A stretch of 64,000 nucleotides of DNA from Bailinhaonella thermotolerans (GCF_003594875.1 NZ_QZEY01000002.1:310001-374000); one strand, 5' to 3'; positions 8,162 through 17,312 are shown, counted from the first letter of the stretch. The notes: generated from the letters alone by a model not told the origin. A program made the numbers and translations.

Positions 8162-8533
8162 TCACGTGCACTGCTCGCTGAGCCGCCGGATGTGGTCCTG
8201 GGCCTTGTCCACCGCGTCCTGGACCTTCGCCGGGTCCGAGGCGCCGGCGGCGAAGTCGTTCCAGGTGGCGGCCATGTCGTCGAGGAGCTGCTTGAGGCTC
8301 TTGTCCGCCGTGCGGTCGGCCGCCGCGGCCAGGTCCGAGCTGAGGTCCTTGGCGGCCTGATCGAACTTCTCCGGGTTCTGGATGTACTCGTTGGCCTTGC
8401 CGGCGAACTCGCCGAGGGTCCTGCCCACGTCGGCGCACACCGTGACCTTGCCGCCGTTCGCCTCGACCCCGCAGGCCGTCGCGGTCATGGCCAGCGCCGC
8501 CGCGGCGAGGGCCGCCGCCAGGCGTCGGTTCAT
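8162..8533 (-). CDS. Small helical lipoprotein, paralog 3 of 3
   Basis: A 123-residue lipoprotein of unknown function. An Ala-rich signal peptide ends at the lipobox TATAC; the mature chain carries VCADVGRT shortly after and ends EQCT, matching the two-cysteine plan of paralogs 1 and 2. The middle is predicted helical (repeated Asp/Ala/Lys). It is the most divergent copy. The start at ATG 8533 fits signal-peptide length; a frame opening at 8605 gives an unlikely extension. It is first in the three-gene tandem, 92 bases ahead of paralog 2. Confidence 0.78.
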   Translation of the reverse strand: MNRRLAAALAAAALAMTATACGVEANGGKVTVCADVGRTLGEFAGKANEYIQNPEKFDQAAKDLSSDLAAAADRTADKSLKQLLDDMAATWNDFAAGASDPAKVQDAVDKAQDHIRRLSEQCT

Positions 8534-8713
8534 CGTTCTCACTGTTCGCCCCTCACCCCGGCCCCCGGTTCCCGGGGGCCGGATCGACGATCTCGTACCG
8601 TTCAACGAACCCCGCCCCTCCGGCGACTCCCGGCGTACGGCTCCCGCCGCGCCCTCCCCCGGCGTACGGCCCGCGTGGCGCCCGCCCCGCCGTACCGGCT
8701 CCGCGCGGGCGCG

Positions 8714-10183
8714 TCACGGGACCGGCCAGGTGTGGACGGGGCGGTGGGTGGCGGAGTGGGCGCGGTAGCGCGCCATGAGCTCCCGCGCGCCCTCCTCGCG
8801 GCCGAGGCCGGGTTCGAGGGCGGCCAGCGCCTGGAGCTGCCAGAGGGCGCCGGTCCGCCCGGCGGCCAGCCGGTCGCGGACGAGTTCGAGGTGGTCCAGG
8901 GCGTCGCCGGCCCCGGCCTTCTCCAGGCTCTCCAGGGCGGCGGGCAGCAGGGCGGGCACCAGCTCGCGGACGGGGAACTCGCGCGTCTCGCCCGCCGTGG
9001 GCCAGGCCAGGACGGCGTCCAGGCCGTCGCGGGCAGCGCGGTAGAAGTTGGCGTGGGCCTGCTGGAAGCCCAGGACGCGGGTCCACTCGGGGGCGGTCTC
9101 CCGCAGGTGGAGCGTGAGGCCGAGGAGGAACGCGGCGTTGGCCACCATGTCCGGCACGGTGGGGCCGGCGGGCAGGGCGCGCATCTCCACCCGCAGGTGG
9201 CCTCCGTCCGCGGGGTCGTAGACGGCGCGGTTCCAGCGCCACACGGTGCCCTGGTGCAGCCGCAGCTCCTCCAGCTCCGGCACGCCGCCCGCCCGCACCA
9301 CGGCCCGCGGGTCCTCGCCTGTCACCACCGGCAGGACCGGCTCGTGCACGCGCACGGCCTCCTCGAACAGCTCGTACGCGCCCTCCCGCACCCATCCGCT
9401 GCCGAAGGCCACCCGGGCGACGCGCCGCCGCCGGGCGATCTGGTCGCGCTCGTCGGAGGACTGCTCGAACAGCGCGATCCGCGTCTCGTGCCACAGCCGC
9501 CGCCCCAGCAGCAGCGGCGAGTTCCCGGACACGGCGAGCACGGGCGCGATCGCGAGCTGCGCGGCGTTGTAGCAGTCGGCGAACTCCTCCGGCGGCACCC
9601 GCAGGTGGACCTGCCAGGAGGTGTTCGCCCCCTCGGGCGCGGAGTCGTCGGCGCGGTAGGCCAGCTCGTCCTGGCCCTCGATGCGGATCTCGAACGGCTC
9701 GGCCCGCAGCCGCCGCAGCCCGTTCGACAGCGCCCGGTAGCGGGGCGCGTCGCTGATGAAGGGGGCCGCCAGGTGGTCGGGCCGCAGCGTGGGCAGCACG
9801 CCCACCGGCACGACGTGCCCGCCGCACTGCCGCGCGGCCTGGTCCGCCAGGTGCATCGTCTCGGTCATCTCCGCGGCCAGCGCCTCGAACGGGCGGCCGG
9901 ACAGCTCGCGGGGGGTGAGGTTGAGTTCGATGTTGAAGCGGCTGAGCTCGGGCACCACCCGGTCGTCGCGGGCGATGTCCAGGACGACGTCGTTGCGGGG
10001 CAGCGGCCGCTCCTCGCCGTCCACGAGGAACAGCTCGAGCTCCGCGCCCAGGCTCGCCGGCCCGGCGCCGAACCCGGGCCGGCCGAGCAGCTCGCGCAGG
10101 GCGGCCAGGCTATGGTCCAGACGTTCCCCGAACGCGGTGTACTCCGCGTCGGTGAACTCCTCCTTGTCGATCGTGAGACCCAT
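8714..10183 (-). CDS. Glutamate-cysteine ligase (GCS2) family protein
   Basis: A 489-residue cytoplasmic ATP-dependent carboxylate-amine ligase of the GCS2 family. Recognisable blocks are GAELELFLVD (N-terminal acidic metal/ATP motif), SRFNIELNLTPREL, ANTSWQVHLRV, a GNSPLLLGRRLWHETRIALFE-like block, and HLRVEMRALPAGPT near residue 340. The family joins glutamate (or another carboxylate) to an amine. True gamma-glutamylcysteine synthesis is not assured, because actinobacteria carry several such paralogs and mostly make mycothiol. The start at ATG 10183 has only a weak AGGG upstream. It sits 38 bases downstream of the start-proximal side of nothing co-directional except the ABC operon end, and may be expressed separately. 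Confidence 0.85.
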   Translation of the reverse strand: MGLTIDKEEFTDAEYTAFGERLDHSLAALRELLGRPGFGAGPASLGAELELFLVDGEERPLPRNDVVLDIARDDRVVPELSRFNIELNLTPRELSGRPFEALAAEMTETMHLADQAARQCGGHVVPVGVLPTLRPDHLAAPFISDAPRYRALSNGLRRLRAEPFEIRIEGQDELAYRADDSAPEGANTSWQVHLRVPPEEFADCYNAAQLAIAPVLAVSGNSPLLLGRRLWHETRIALFEQSSDERDQIARRRRVARVAFGSGWVREGAYELFEEAVRVHEPVLPVVTGEDPRAVVRAGGVPELEELRLHQGTVWRWNRAVYDPADGGHLRVEMRALPAGPTVPDMVANAAFLLGLTLHLRETAPEWTRVLGFQQAHANFYRAARDGLDAVLAWPTAGETREFPVRELVPALLPAALESLEKAGAGDALDHLELVRDRLAAGRTGALWQLQALAALEPGLGREEGARELMARYRAHSATHRPVHTWPVP

Positions 10184-10221
10184 GCCCTGGCTTTGCCCGG
10201 CAAAGCGGGGTTAAAGCCTCC

Positions 10222-11526
10222 TCACAGTTTGTTGAAGCAGGGTCCGTCGAGCCGGTAGGCCCTGGCGGTGGGGCCGGTGAAGAAGTCCCGGGCCACCGAG
10301 ACGCCCGTCGGGGCCTTCTCGTCCACCTTGTTGATCAGCGTCTGGCGGAACACGGCGGTGTTCGGGTCGGCGGCGAAGTTCCCGGCCTCCGGGGGCAGCA
10401 TGCCCTCGTAGTCCACGGTGGTCAGCGACTTGACCGCCGCCAGCAGGCCCGCCCTGCCGACGTTCCCGCCCGCGACCATCTTCTCCAGCGCGGCCTTCAT
10501 GGGGTACGCCCAGGCCCAGCCGGAGGTGTAGCCGTCGTTGGGGGTCACGTTCCCGAGCGCCTGCCGCATCGCCCGGTGGCCGGGCGTGTCCGCGCCGTAC
10601 GGCAGGCCGGGCGCCGACTGCTCGTACAGCGCCTTGATCGCGGGAGCGGCCGGGCTCTTGAGCAGGGCGGGGTTCCAGGTGGGGCCGGTGCCGATGAACC
10701 GTCCCCGGAATCCGCGCGCGGCGCTCTGGCCGATCACGGCGGCGGCGTCGGCGGGCCCGGTGGTGAGGATCACGACGTCGGGCTTCCCCTTGACGATCTC
10801 GTCGATCGCGCGGCCCTGCTCGGTCGCCCCGGAGGGCGTCTCGACGGCGGAGAACTCCAGCTTTCCCGCCTCGGCCGCGGCCTTGGCCCCGGCGGCGGCG
10901 TCCGCGCCGTAGTCGCCGGCGTAGTGGACGGCCATGACCTTCCTGGCCTTGTGCGCCTCGGCGGCGTAGTCCACCGAGTTCATCGCCTCGACGCAGTAGT
11001 TCGAGCCGGTCTCGATGATCACGTCCTCGAACTCCCAGGCGGAGGTCCAGGACGCGGGGGCGGAGACGATGCGCTGCGCCCGCAGGTCGGCGATGATCGC
11101 GGCGGTGGTGGGCGAGCCGAGCGTCTGGGCCAGGCCGAGCACCTTGCCCTTGATCTCCTGGTAGACCTGGTTGTGCACCTCGGGGTTGTACTTGTTGTCG
11201 CGGACGTAGGTCTGCACGTCCACCTCGTACTTCCCGCCGATGCCGCCGGCGGCGTTGACCCGCTTCCAGAAGGCCTTCTGCGCGTCGGTGATCGGCACCG
11301 CCAGCGCGGCGAACGGGCCGGAGGTCAGGTCGGAGATCGTGCCGAGGTAGATGCAGCCCTTGGCCTTGTCCACGGCCTGCGGGCAGGGCTCCTTCGTCAC
11401 CCCCGGCGCGGCGGGCGCGCCGCCCTTCCCCTCGCCCTCCCCGCCCCCGCCGCGGAAGACGCCGCAGGCCGAGATCGGCAGCAGGACCAGCGCGGCGACC
11501 GTCGCCGCGAGGTGGCGTCTGTTCAT
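10222..11526 (-). CDS. ABC transporter substrate-binding lipoprotein (branched-chain type)
   Basis: A 434-residue type I periplasmic-binding protein of the LivK/amide-urea group. The signal peptide ends in the lipobox ISAC (Cys21), followed by a Gly/Glu-rich linker and the ligand domain from about residue 50 (IYLGTISDLTSGPFAAL). Four further Cys in the mature part may form disulfides. The start at ATG 11526 has GAGGGAGAA immediately upstream. It is the last gene of the importer operon, 50 bases after the LivM-type permease. The ligand is unknown; the embedded acyl-CoA synthetase suggests a carboxylic acid. Confidence 0.88.
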   Translation of the reverse strand: MNRRHLAATVAALVLLPISACGVFRGGGGEGEGKGGAPAAPGVTKEPCPQAVDKAKGCIYLGTISDLTSGPFAALAVPITDAQKAFWKRVNAAGGIGGKYEVDVQTYVRDNKYNPEVHNQVYQEIKGKVLGLAQTLGSPTTAAIIADLRAQRIVSAPASWTSAWEFEDVIIETGSNYCVEAMNSVDYAAEAHKARKVMAVHYAGDYGADAAAGAKAAAEAGKLEFSAVETPSGATEQGRAIDEIVKGKPDVVILTTGPADAAAVIGQSAARGFRGRFIGTGPTWNPALLKSPAAPAIKALYEQSAPGLPYGADTPGHRAMRQALGNVTPNDGYTSGWAWAYPMKAALEKMVAGGNVGRAGLLAAVKSLTTVDYEGMLPPEAGNFAADPNTAVFRQTLINKVDEKAPTGVSVARDFFTGPTARAYRLDGPCFNKL

Positions 11527-11576
11527 TTCTCCCTCTCTTCCGGGATGCACGCGCCCCTGCGGGACCGCGTGGGAGA

Positions 11577-12764
11577 TCAGTAGGAGAAGGGCCAGGACTT
11601 CCAGTAGTTCCGGATCCGGACCCAGATGCCGAACAACCCCCGGGGCTCGAAGACGAGGAACACGATGATCAGCAGGCCGTAGAGCACGGTCTCGACCTGG
11701 AAGACGTTGGGGGTCCGCGTGATGTCGCCGCTGATGAACGGCGCCAGCGCGGGCAGCTCCCGGGTCAGGCGCGGCAGCAGCGTGATGAACAGCGCCCCGG
11801 CGATCGCCCCGGACACCGTCGCCACGCCCCCGATCAGCACCATCGCGATGAACTGCACCGACAGCAGCAGGTTGAACGAGCCCGGGTCGAAGAACCCGGC
11901 GACCGTGTAGAGCAGCGCGCCCGCGCATCCGGCGTAGAACGAGGAGATCGCGAAGGCCAGCGCCTTGTACCGCGCCAGGTCCACCCCCATCACCGCCGCC
12001 GCGATGTCGCGGTCGCGCACCGCCGCGAACGCCCGCCCGACCCGCGACCGCGCCAGGTTCCGCGCCCCGAGCGCGAAGACCGCCAGCAGCACGAGCATGA
12101 GCAGGTAGAGCTGCTGCTCCCGGCTGCCGAGCGGCCCGGCCTGGTCGAACCGCACCCCGAACAGCTCGGGCACCGCCGCGGGCCGCCCCACCCCGGGCCC
12201 TCCGGTCAGGTGGTCCCACTCCTTGAACACGTGCTCGCCGAGGAACACCAGACCGAGCGTGACGACGGCCAGGTAGAGCCCGCGCAGCCGTACGGCCAGC
12301 GGGGCCACGAGCAGCCCGGCGAGGGCGGCCGCGAGCCCCGCGGCGGGCAGCCACACGAGCATGCTGGTCACGCCCAGGCCGATCACCCGCCCGTCCGGGT
12401 CGCCGGAGATCGCCGCCGCGGTGTACGCGCCGATGGCCAGGAAGAACGCGTGCCCGAGCGACACCTGCCCGGCGTATCCGGTCACGATGTTGAGCCCGAC
12501 GGCCCCGATCGCCGCGACGTACGCGGTGGCCAGCAGCGAGAGCATCTCGTCCACCAGCACGTACGGCAGGAGCAGCGCGACGGCCAGCAGCGCCAGCGTC
12601 CACCGCCGCTTGGCGGGCGTGTCGAGCAGCGCCATGTCCTGCCCGTAGGAGGTGTGGAGCAGCGGCCGGCGCCGCACCCGCTTTCCCCGCCGCGCCGGGA
12701 CGCCGGGGGCGGGCCGCGGGCCCTGGCTCCCGGTGGCGGCCTCGGCCGTCCTGGGTCCGGTCAT
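11577..12764 (-). CDS. Branched-chain-type ABC transporter permease (LivM-like)
   Basis: A 395-residue membrane protein with about nine or ten hydrophobic segments, beginning near residue 52 after a Pro/Arg-rich cytoplasmic N-terminus. The LivM signature region is seen: GLNIVTGYAGQVSLGHAFF near residue 95, and VGRAFAAVRDRDIAAAVMGVD near 245 (the loop that contacts the ATPase). The start at ATG 12764 overlaps the stop of the LivH-like gene by four bases (ATGA) and has GGGAGG upstream, showing translational coupling. Confidence 0.9.
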   Translation of the reverse strand: MTGPRTAEAATGSQGPRPAPGVPARRGKRVRRRPLLHTSYGQDMALLDTPAKRRWTLALLAVALLLPYVLVDEMLSLLATAYVAAIGAVGLNIVTGYAGQVSLGHAFFLAIGAYTAAAISGDPDGRVIGLGVTSMLVWLPAAGLAAALAGLLVAPLAVRLRGLYLAVVTLGLVFLGEHVFKEWDHLTGGPGVGRPAAVPELFGVRFDQAGPLGSREQQLYLLMLVLLAVFALGARNLARSRVGRAFAAVRDRDIAAAVMGVDLARYKALAFAISSFYAGCAGALLYTVAGFFDPGSFNLLLSVQFIAMVLIGGVATVSGAIAGALFITLLPRLTRELPALAPFISGDITRTPNVFQVETVLYGLLIIVFLVFEPRGLFGIWVRIRNYWKSWPFSY

Positions 12765-13657
12765 ACGCGCTCGACCTCCCGGGTGCCGAACAGGCCGTAC
12801 GGCCGCACGAGAAGCACGACCAGCATCACCACGTACGGCGAGACGACCGCGAAGTTCTGCCCCAGCCAGGGCGCGAGCTGCTGCTGGTAGGCCTGCACCA
12901 GGGACTCGGCGACGCCCACCGCCAGGCCCCCGGCGACCGCGCCGCCGAGCGAGTCGAGCCCGCCCAGGATGATCGCCGGGAGGGCCTTGAGCGCGATGAT
13001 CCAGGTGAGCTGGTCCACGCCCTGCCCGGTCCCCACGAAGGTCCCGGCGATCGCGGCCAGCCCCCCGGCCAGCGCCCAGGACAGCGCGAACACCATGCCC
13101 ACCGAGACGCCCTGGGCCAGCGCCGCCTCCTGGTCGTAGGCGGCGGCGCGCATGGCCAGGCCGTACCGCGTGTGGCGGAAGAAGGCGAAGACGGCCAGCA
13201 GCACGACGACGGCCGCGGCCAGCATCGCCAGGTGCCGCTGCTGCACCCCGATCCCGGCCAGGTGCACCGTCCGGAACCCCCACGGGTCCCCCACCTGCCG
13301 CACGTCGCGCCCGATGAAGCCGTTGACGATCACCCGGAGCACGACGTCCACGCCGAGCGTGATGATCGCGACGACGAACACCGGCCGCCCCACCATCGGC
13401 CGGATGGCGGCGCGCTCGACGGCGAGCGCGAGCGCCGCGACGCCGGCCACGGAGATCAGCACGGCCGCGTAGAACCCGGTCACGCCCGCGAGGTGGCTGA
13501 CGGCGACCGCCCCGCAGATCATGAACGCGGGCTGCGCGAAGCTGATCACCCGCGTCGCCTTGTAGATGATCACGAAGCCCAGCGCCAGCAGCGCGTACAC
13601 CGATCCGTTGCCCAGCCCGCGGACCAGGCTCTCCAGCAGGCCCTTCAGCGTGTCCAC
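12761..13657 (-). CDS. Branched-chain-type ABC transporter permease (LivH-like)
   Basis: A 298-residue polytopic membrane protein forming the importer channel with the LivM-like protein. It shows GLGNGSVYALLALGFVIIYK at the N-terminus, typical of LivH, and the ATPase-contact loop GLAMRAAAYDQEAALAQGVS near 170. The start is GTG 13657 with GGGGAGG six bases upstream. It lies 37 bases after the acyl-CoA synthetase gene and overlaps livM-like by four bases. Confidence 0.9.
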   Translation of the reverse strand: MDTLKGLLESLVRGLGNGSVYALLALGFVIIYKATRVISFAQPAFMICGAVAVSHLAGVTGFYAAVLISVAGVAALALAVERAAIRPMVGRPVFVVAIITLGVDVVLRVIVNGFIGRDVRQVGDPWGFRTVHLAGIGVQQRHLAMLAAAVVVLLAVFAFFRHTRYGLAMRAAAYDQEAALAQGVSVGMVFALSWALAGGLAAIAGTFVGTGQGVDQLTWIIALKALPAIILGGLDSLGGAVAGGLAVGVAESLVQAYQQQLAPWLGQNFAVVSPYVVMLVVLLVRPYGLFGTREVERV

Positions 13658-13694
13658 GGCCGCCTCCCCGCCGCCGGGCGGGGCGGTCGCCCGC

Positions 13695-15551
13695 TCACCG
13701 CCCGCTCCGGTACATCTCCTCGACCTGGCCCTCGAAGAGCCTGGCGATCGCCGACCGCTTGACCTTCTGGGTGGCGGTCAGCTCGCCGTCCTCGTGGTCG
13801 AGCTCCTTGGGCAGGAAGCTGAACCGCTTGACCTGCTCGACCCGGGCGAACCGCGCGTTCACCTCGGTCACCACCCCCTGGATCAGCTCCCTGACCTCGG
13901 GCTTGCCCGACAGGTCGCGGTAGGTGGTGTACGCCAGGCCGCGCCGCCTGGCCCACTCGCCCACCGTGTCCGCCTCGATCCCGATCAGCGCCGTCAGGTA
14001 GGGCCGCCGGTCCCCGATGACCACGGCCTCCTTGACGTACGGCGAGGCCTTGAGGGCGTTCTCGATCTCGGAGGGGGCGATGTTCTTGCCGCCCGCGGTG
14101 ATCAGGATGTCCTTCATCCGGTCGGTGACCTTCAGGTGCGTGCCGTCCACCCACTCGCCCACGTCGCCGGTGCGCAGCCAGCCGTCGGGGTCGAGCACGT
14201 CCGCGGTGGCGTCGGGCCGGCGCCAGTACCCCGCGAACACCCCGGGGTGGCGCGTCTGGATCTCGCCGGTCAGCGGGTCGATCCGGATCTCGACCCCGGG
14301 ATGGGGCTCGCCGACCGTGCCCAGCCTCACCCGCCCCGGCCGGTTCGCCGTGGCCACGGCGGTGTTCTCGGTCATGCCGTAGACCTCGTGCATCGCGATC
14401 CCGATGCCCATGTAGAACTTGAGCACGTCCGGCGCGATCGGGGCCGCCCCGCTCGCGGCGTACCGCACCCGGCGCATCCCGAGGCGCTCCCGCAGCGCCC
14501 GGTAGCAGAAGAGCCAGCCGGCGGCGTACAGGATCCGGGTCGCCGGGGTGTGCCGGCCGCCGGTGCGCACCAGGACGTCCCCGACACGGTCGGCGACGCG
14601 CAGCCAGAAGCGGGTGGTGACGCGCTTGAGCGGGGAGGCGGACTCCAGCCGGACGTTGACGCCCGCCAGCACCTTCTCCCAGATGCGGGGCACGCCGAAC
14701 AGGATCGTCGGCTGCACCTCGCGCAGGTTCGCCTGCACGGTCTCGATCGACTCGGCGAAGTTGGCCTGCACCCCGGCGGCGGCGTTGAACCAGGTCGTGA
14801 ACGCCCGCTCGGCGACGTGGCACAGCGCCAGGTAGGACAGGATCAGGTCGCGCTCGGACGGCGGGGGCGAGGTGAAGCCGCCGCCGTCGATCAGCGTCCG
14901 GATCGCGAACTCGACGTTGGCCACGGTCAGCATCGCGCCCTTGGGCGGCCCGGTGGTGCCGGAGGTGTAGATGAGCGTCATCACGTCGTCCGGCCGCGCC
15001 TCCGCCATGCGCCGCTCCACCGCCCCCGGATGCGCCGCGCGGTGGGCCGCGCCGGCGGCCAGGAACTCGTCCCAGCCCATGAGCTTGGGGTGGTGGTAGC
15101 GGCCCCGGATCCCGCGCGGCTCGACGTAGACCACGCGCTCCAGGTCCGGGCACCGGTCGAGCACGGCCAGCGCCTTGTCCACCTGCTCCTGGTCCTCGGC
15201 GACGAGGATCCTCGCGCCGGACTGGGCGAGCAGGTAGGCCACCTCGGCGGCCGGGCTCGTCGGGTACATCCCGGTCGTGATCGCGCGGATCGCGACGGCG
15301 CCCAGGTCGGCGTAGAGCCATTCGCGGCGGTTCTCCGAGTGCACCGCGACCCGGTCCCCCGGCTCGACGCCGAGGGCGAGCAGGGCGTGGGCGGTGAGCA
15401 GGACGTGGTCCCAGTACTCCGCCCAGGTCACCTCCCGCCAGACGCCGAACTCCTTCTCCCGCAGCGCCACCCGGTCCGGCGTGGCCCGCGCCCGGTCCCG
15501 CACGCGGGTGACGACCGTGGTGACGGCGGTGCGGCCGGTGGTGACGGTCAT
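13695..15551 (-). CDS. Long-chain fatty-acid/carboxylic-acid CoA ligase (AMP-binding)
   Basis: A 618-residue ATP-dependent acyl-CoA synthetase. The AMP-binding P-loop TLIYTSGTTGPPKG is at about 192-205, followed by YGMTENTA (A5 motif), DGWLRTGDVGEW (A7/A8) and GGKNIAPSEIEN. The catalytic Lys of A10 is expected in TATQKVKRSAI near the C-terminus. It would trap an imported carboxylic acid as its CoA thioester. The start at ATG 15551 overlaps the upstream ATPase stop (ATGA) with GAGGAGG upstream. Its position between the ATPase and permease genes argues that it acts on the transporter's own substrate. Confidence 0.93.
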   Translation of the reverse strand: MTVTTGRTAVTTVVTRVRDRARATPDRVALREKEFGVWREVTWAEYWDHVLLTAHALLALGVEPGDRVAVHSENRREWLYADLGAVAIRAITTGMYPTSPAAEVAYLLAQSGARILVAEDQEQVDKALAVLDRCPDLERVVYVEPRGIRGRYHHPKLMGWDEFLAAGAAHRAAHPGAVERRMAEARPDDVMTLIYTSGTTGPPKGAMLTVANVEFAIRTLIDGGGFTSPPPSERDLILSYLALCHVAERAFTTWFNAAAGVQANFAESIETVQANLREVQPTILFGVPRIWEKVLAGVNVRLESASPLKRVTTRFWLRVADRVGDVLVRTGGRHTPATRILYAAGWLFCYRALRERLGMRRVRYAASGAAPIAPDVLKFYMGIGIAMHEVYGMTENTAVATANRPGRVRLGTVGEPHPGVEIRIDPLTGEIQTRHPGVFAGYWRRPDATADVLDPDGWLRTGDVGEWVDGTHLKVTDRMKDILITAGGKNIAPSEIENALKASPYVKEAVVIGDRRPYLTALIGIEADTVGEWARRRGLAYTTYRDLSGKPEVRELIQGVVTEVNARFARVEQVKRFSFLPKELDHEDGELTATQKVKRSAIARLFEGQVEEMYRSGR

Positions 15552-16429
15552 GACCGGTCCTCCTCTCCGCCGAGGTACGCGCGGATCACCTCGGGGTCGC
15601 CCTGGACGCGCTCGGGCGTCCCGCAGGCCACCGGGCGGCCGAAGTCCAGGGCGAGGACCCGGTCGGCCAGATCCATCACCAGGCCCATGTCGTGGTCCAC
15701 GAGCACCATCGGCACGCCCAGCTCGTCGCGCACGTCGAGCACGAACCGGGCCATGTCCTCGGTCTCCTCCAGGTTCATCCCGGCCACCGGCTCGTCGAGC
15801 AGCAGCAGCCGGGGCTCCATCGCCAGCGCGCGCCCCAGCTCCACCCGCTTCTGGATCCCGTACGGCAGCAGCCGCACCGGGTGGCGCCGCCACGCCTCCA
15901 GCTCCAGGAAGTCCACGATGTCCTCGGCGCGGGCGCGGGCGGCGAGCTCCTCGCGGCGGGCGCGGCCGAGCCAGGCCAGGGCGGCGAGCGCGCCGTACCG
16001 GAAGTGGCAGTGGCGGCCCAGCATGAGGTTGTCGAGCACGGTCAGGTTGTGGAACAGCTCGACGTTCTGGAACGTGCGCGCCAGGCCCATCGCGGCGATC
16101 CGGTGGGGGCGGCGGCCGGCGATGTCCTCGCCCAGGAAGCGCACGCGGCCGCGCTGGGGGCGGTAGACGCCGGAGATCACGTTGAACACCGAGGTCTTCC
16201 CTGCGCCGTTCGGGCCGATCACGGCGAACAGCTCGGCCGGGCCGACCTCGAAGGACACGCCGTCGATCGCGGTCACGCCGTCGAAGCGCAGGTGCACGTC
16301 CTCGACGGCGAGCACGGGCCCGGGTCCCGGGGGCTCAGGTCCTCCCGGGGGCTCAGGTCCTCCCGGGGGCTCGGGCCCTCCCGGGGGCGGGGCGTCGGGG
16401 GGCGGGGCGTCGGATTTCAGGACAACCAC
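15548..16429 (-). CDS. ABC transporter ATP-binding protein (LivG-like) with Pro/Gly-rich N-terminus
   Basis: A 293-residue ATPase of the branched-chain importer. Walker A GPNGAGKT is at about 72-79 and Walker B LLLLDEP near 205. The signature motif is PYGIQKR rather than LSGGQ, a variant I associate with LivG paralogs located beside acyl-CoA ligases. The first 38 residues are unusual, made of PPGGPE repeats encoded by an 18-bp tandem repeat (16329-16382); they are absent from typical LivG. The start is GTG 16429 right after GGAAGAG, overlapping the upstream ATPase gene by 13 bases. Confidence 0.9.
   Translation of the reverse strand: MVVLKSDAPPPDAPPPGGPEPPGGPEPPGGPEPPGPGPVLAVEDVHLRFDGVTAIDGVSFEVGPAELFAVIGPNGAGKTSVFNVISGVYRPQRGRVRFLGEDIAGRRPHRIAAMGLARTFQNVELFHNLTVLDNLMLGRHCHFRYGALAALAWLGRARREELAARARAEDIVDFLELEAWRRHPVRLLPYGIQKRVELGRALAMEPRLLLLDEPVAGMNLEETEDMARFVLDVRDELGVPMVLVDHDMGLVMDLADRVLALDFGRPVACGTPERVQGDPEVIRAYLGGEEDRS
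16329..16382. repeat. 18-bp tandem repeat, three copies, inside the LivG-like gene
   Basis: Units at 16329-16346, 16347-16364 and 16365-16382 (GGGGGCTCAGGTCCTCCC; third copy with two changes). On the coding strand they give PPGGPE hexapeptides in the N-terminal extension. Copy number is likely to vary between strains. Confidence 0.85.
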
Positions 16430-17202
16430 CTCTTCCGGCGCTTGTAGTGCTTGACGTCGCGGAAGGACCGGTCGGCGCCCTCGGCTCCCAGGCCCAGGTA
16501 GAACTCGCGGATGTCCTCGTCCCGCAGCAGTTCCCCGGCGGGCTTGTCCATGACGACCCGGCCGGTCTCCAGGACGTACCCGTGGCTCGCGATCGACAGG
16601 GCCATGCGCGCGTTCTGCTCGACGAGCAGGACGGTCACGCCCTGGCGGTTGATCTCGGCGATGAGGTCGCGGATGCGGCGGACGAGGGCGGGGGCCAGCC
16701 CGAGGCTGGGCTCGTCGAGCAGGAGGTACCGGGGGCTCGCCATCAGCGCCCGGCCGAGCGCGAGCATCTGCTGCTCCCCGCCCGACAGGTAGCCAGCGAC
16801 GCCGTGCCTGCGCTCGGCCAGCACGGGGAACAGGGCGAACACCCGCTCCAGGTTCGCGGCGATCTCGCGCGGGCGCGTGTGGCCGCCCACGCGGAGGTTC
16901 TCCTCCACGGTGAGCTCGGCCAGCACGCGGCGCCCCTCCATCACCTGGCTGACGCCCCGGCGCACGATCGCGGCCGGGCGCAGCGCGTGGACGGGCTCCC
17001 CGTCGATGGTCACCTCGCCCTTGGTGACCTCCCCGTCGTGGACGCCGAGGAGCCCGGAGATCGCGCGCAGCAGCGTGGTCTTGCCCGCGCCGTTCGCGCC
17101 GAGCAGGGCCACCACGGAGCCCGCGGGGACGTCGAGGCTGACGCCGCGGAGCACCAGCATGACGTCGTCGTACACGACCTCAAGGTTCCGCACCGCCAGC
17201 AT
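16417..17202 (-). CDS. ABC transporter ATP-binding protein (LivF-like)
   Basis: A 261-residue ATPase, the second motor subunit of the importer. It begins MLAVRNLEVVYDDVMLVLRG; Walker A GANGAGKTT is at about 35-43, the signature LSGGEQQMLALGRAL near 145 and Walker B YLLLDEPSLGLAP near 168, all typical of LivF. The start at ATG 17202 has GGGAG six bases upstream and matches family N-termini; a GTG at 17235 would add 11 residues. It is the first gene of the six-gene importer operon (LivF, LivG, acyl-CoA ligase, LivH, LivM, binding protein). Confidence 0.9.
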   Translation of the reverse strand: MLAVRNLEVVYDDVMLVLRGVSLDVPAGSVVALLGANGAGKTTLLRAISGLLGVHDGEVTKGEVTIDGEPVHALRPAAIVRRGVSQVMEGRRVLAELTVEENLRVGGHTRPREIAANLERVFALFPVLAERRHGVAGYLSGGEQQMLALGRALMASPRYLLLDEPSLGLAPALVRRIRDLIAEINRQGVTVLLVEQNARMALSIASHGYVLETGRVVMDKPAGELLRDEDIREFYLGLGAEGADRSFRDVKHYKRRKRWLS

Positions 17203-17301
17203 GGGCGCTCCCGGGTGGACGTCGGACCGGCGCACGCATCCCCGTTCCCAACAGAGTCCCCTCGGGGGATCAGCGCAGCAAGGCCCAGTCTCCGGAAATC
17301 T

Positions 17302-17312
17302 GAACGACGTTC
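17302..17312. promoter_or_regulatory. Possible TetR-type operator upstream of the importer operon
   Basis: GAACG-A-CGTTC is a perfect inverted repeat in a locally AT-richer stretch 100 bases upstream of the LivF-like start. Palindromes with GAAC/GTTC arms are common targets of TetR regulators of acyl-CoA metabolism, which would suit an operon with a CoA ligase. The binding protein is not in this neighbourhood. Nothing else in 17240-17547 looks coding. Confidence 0.35.
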
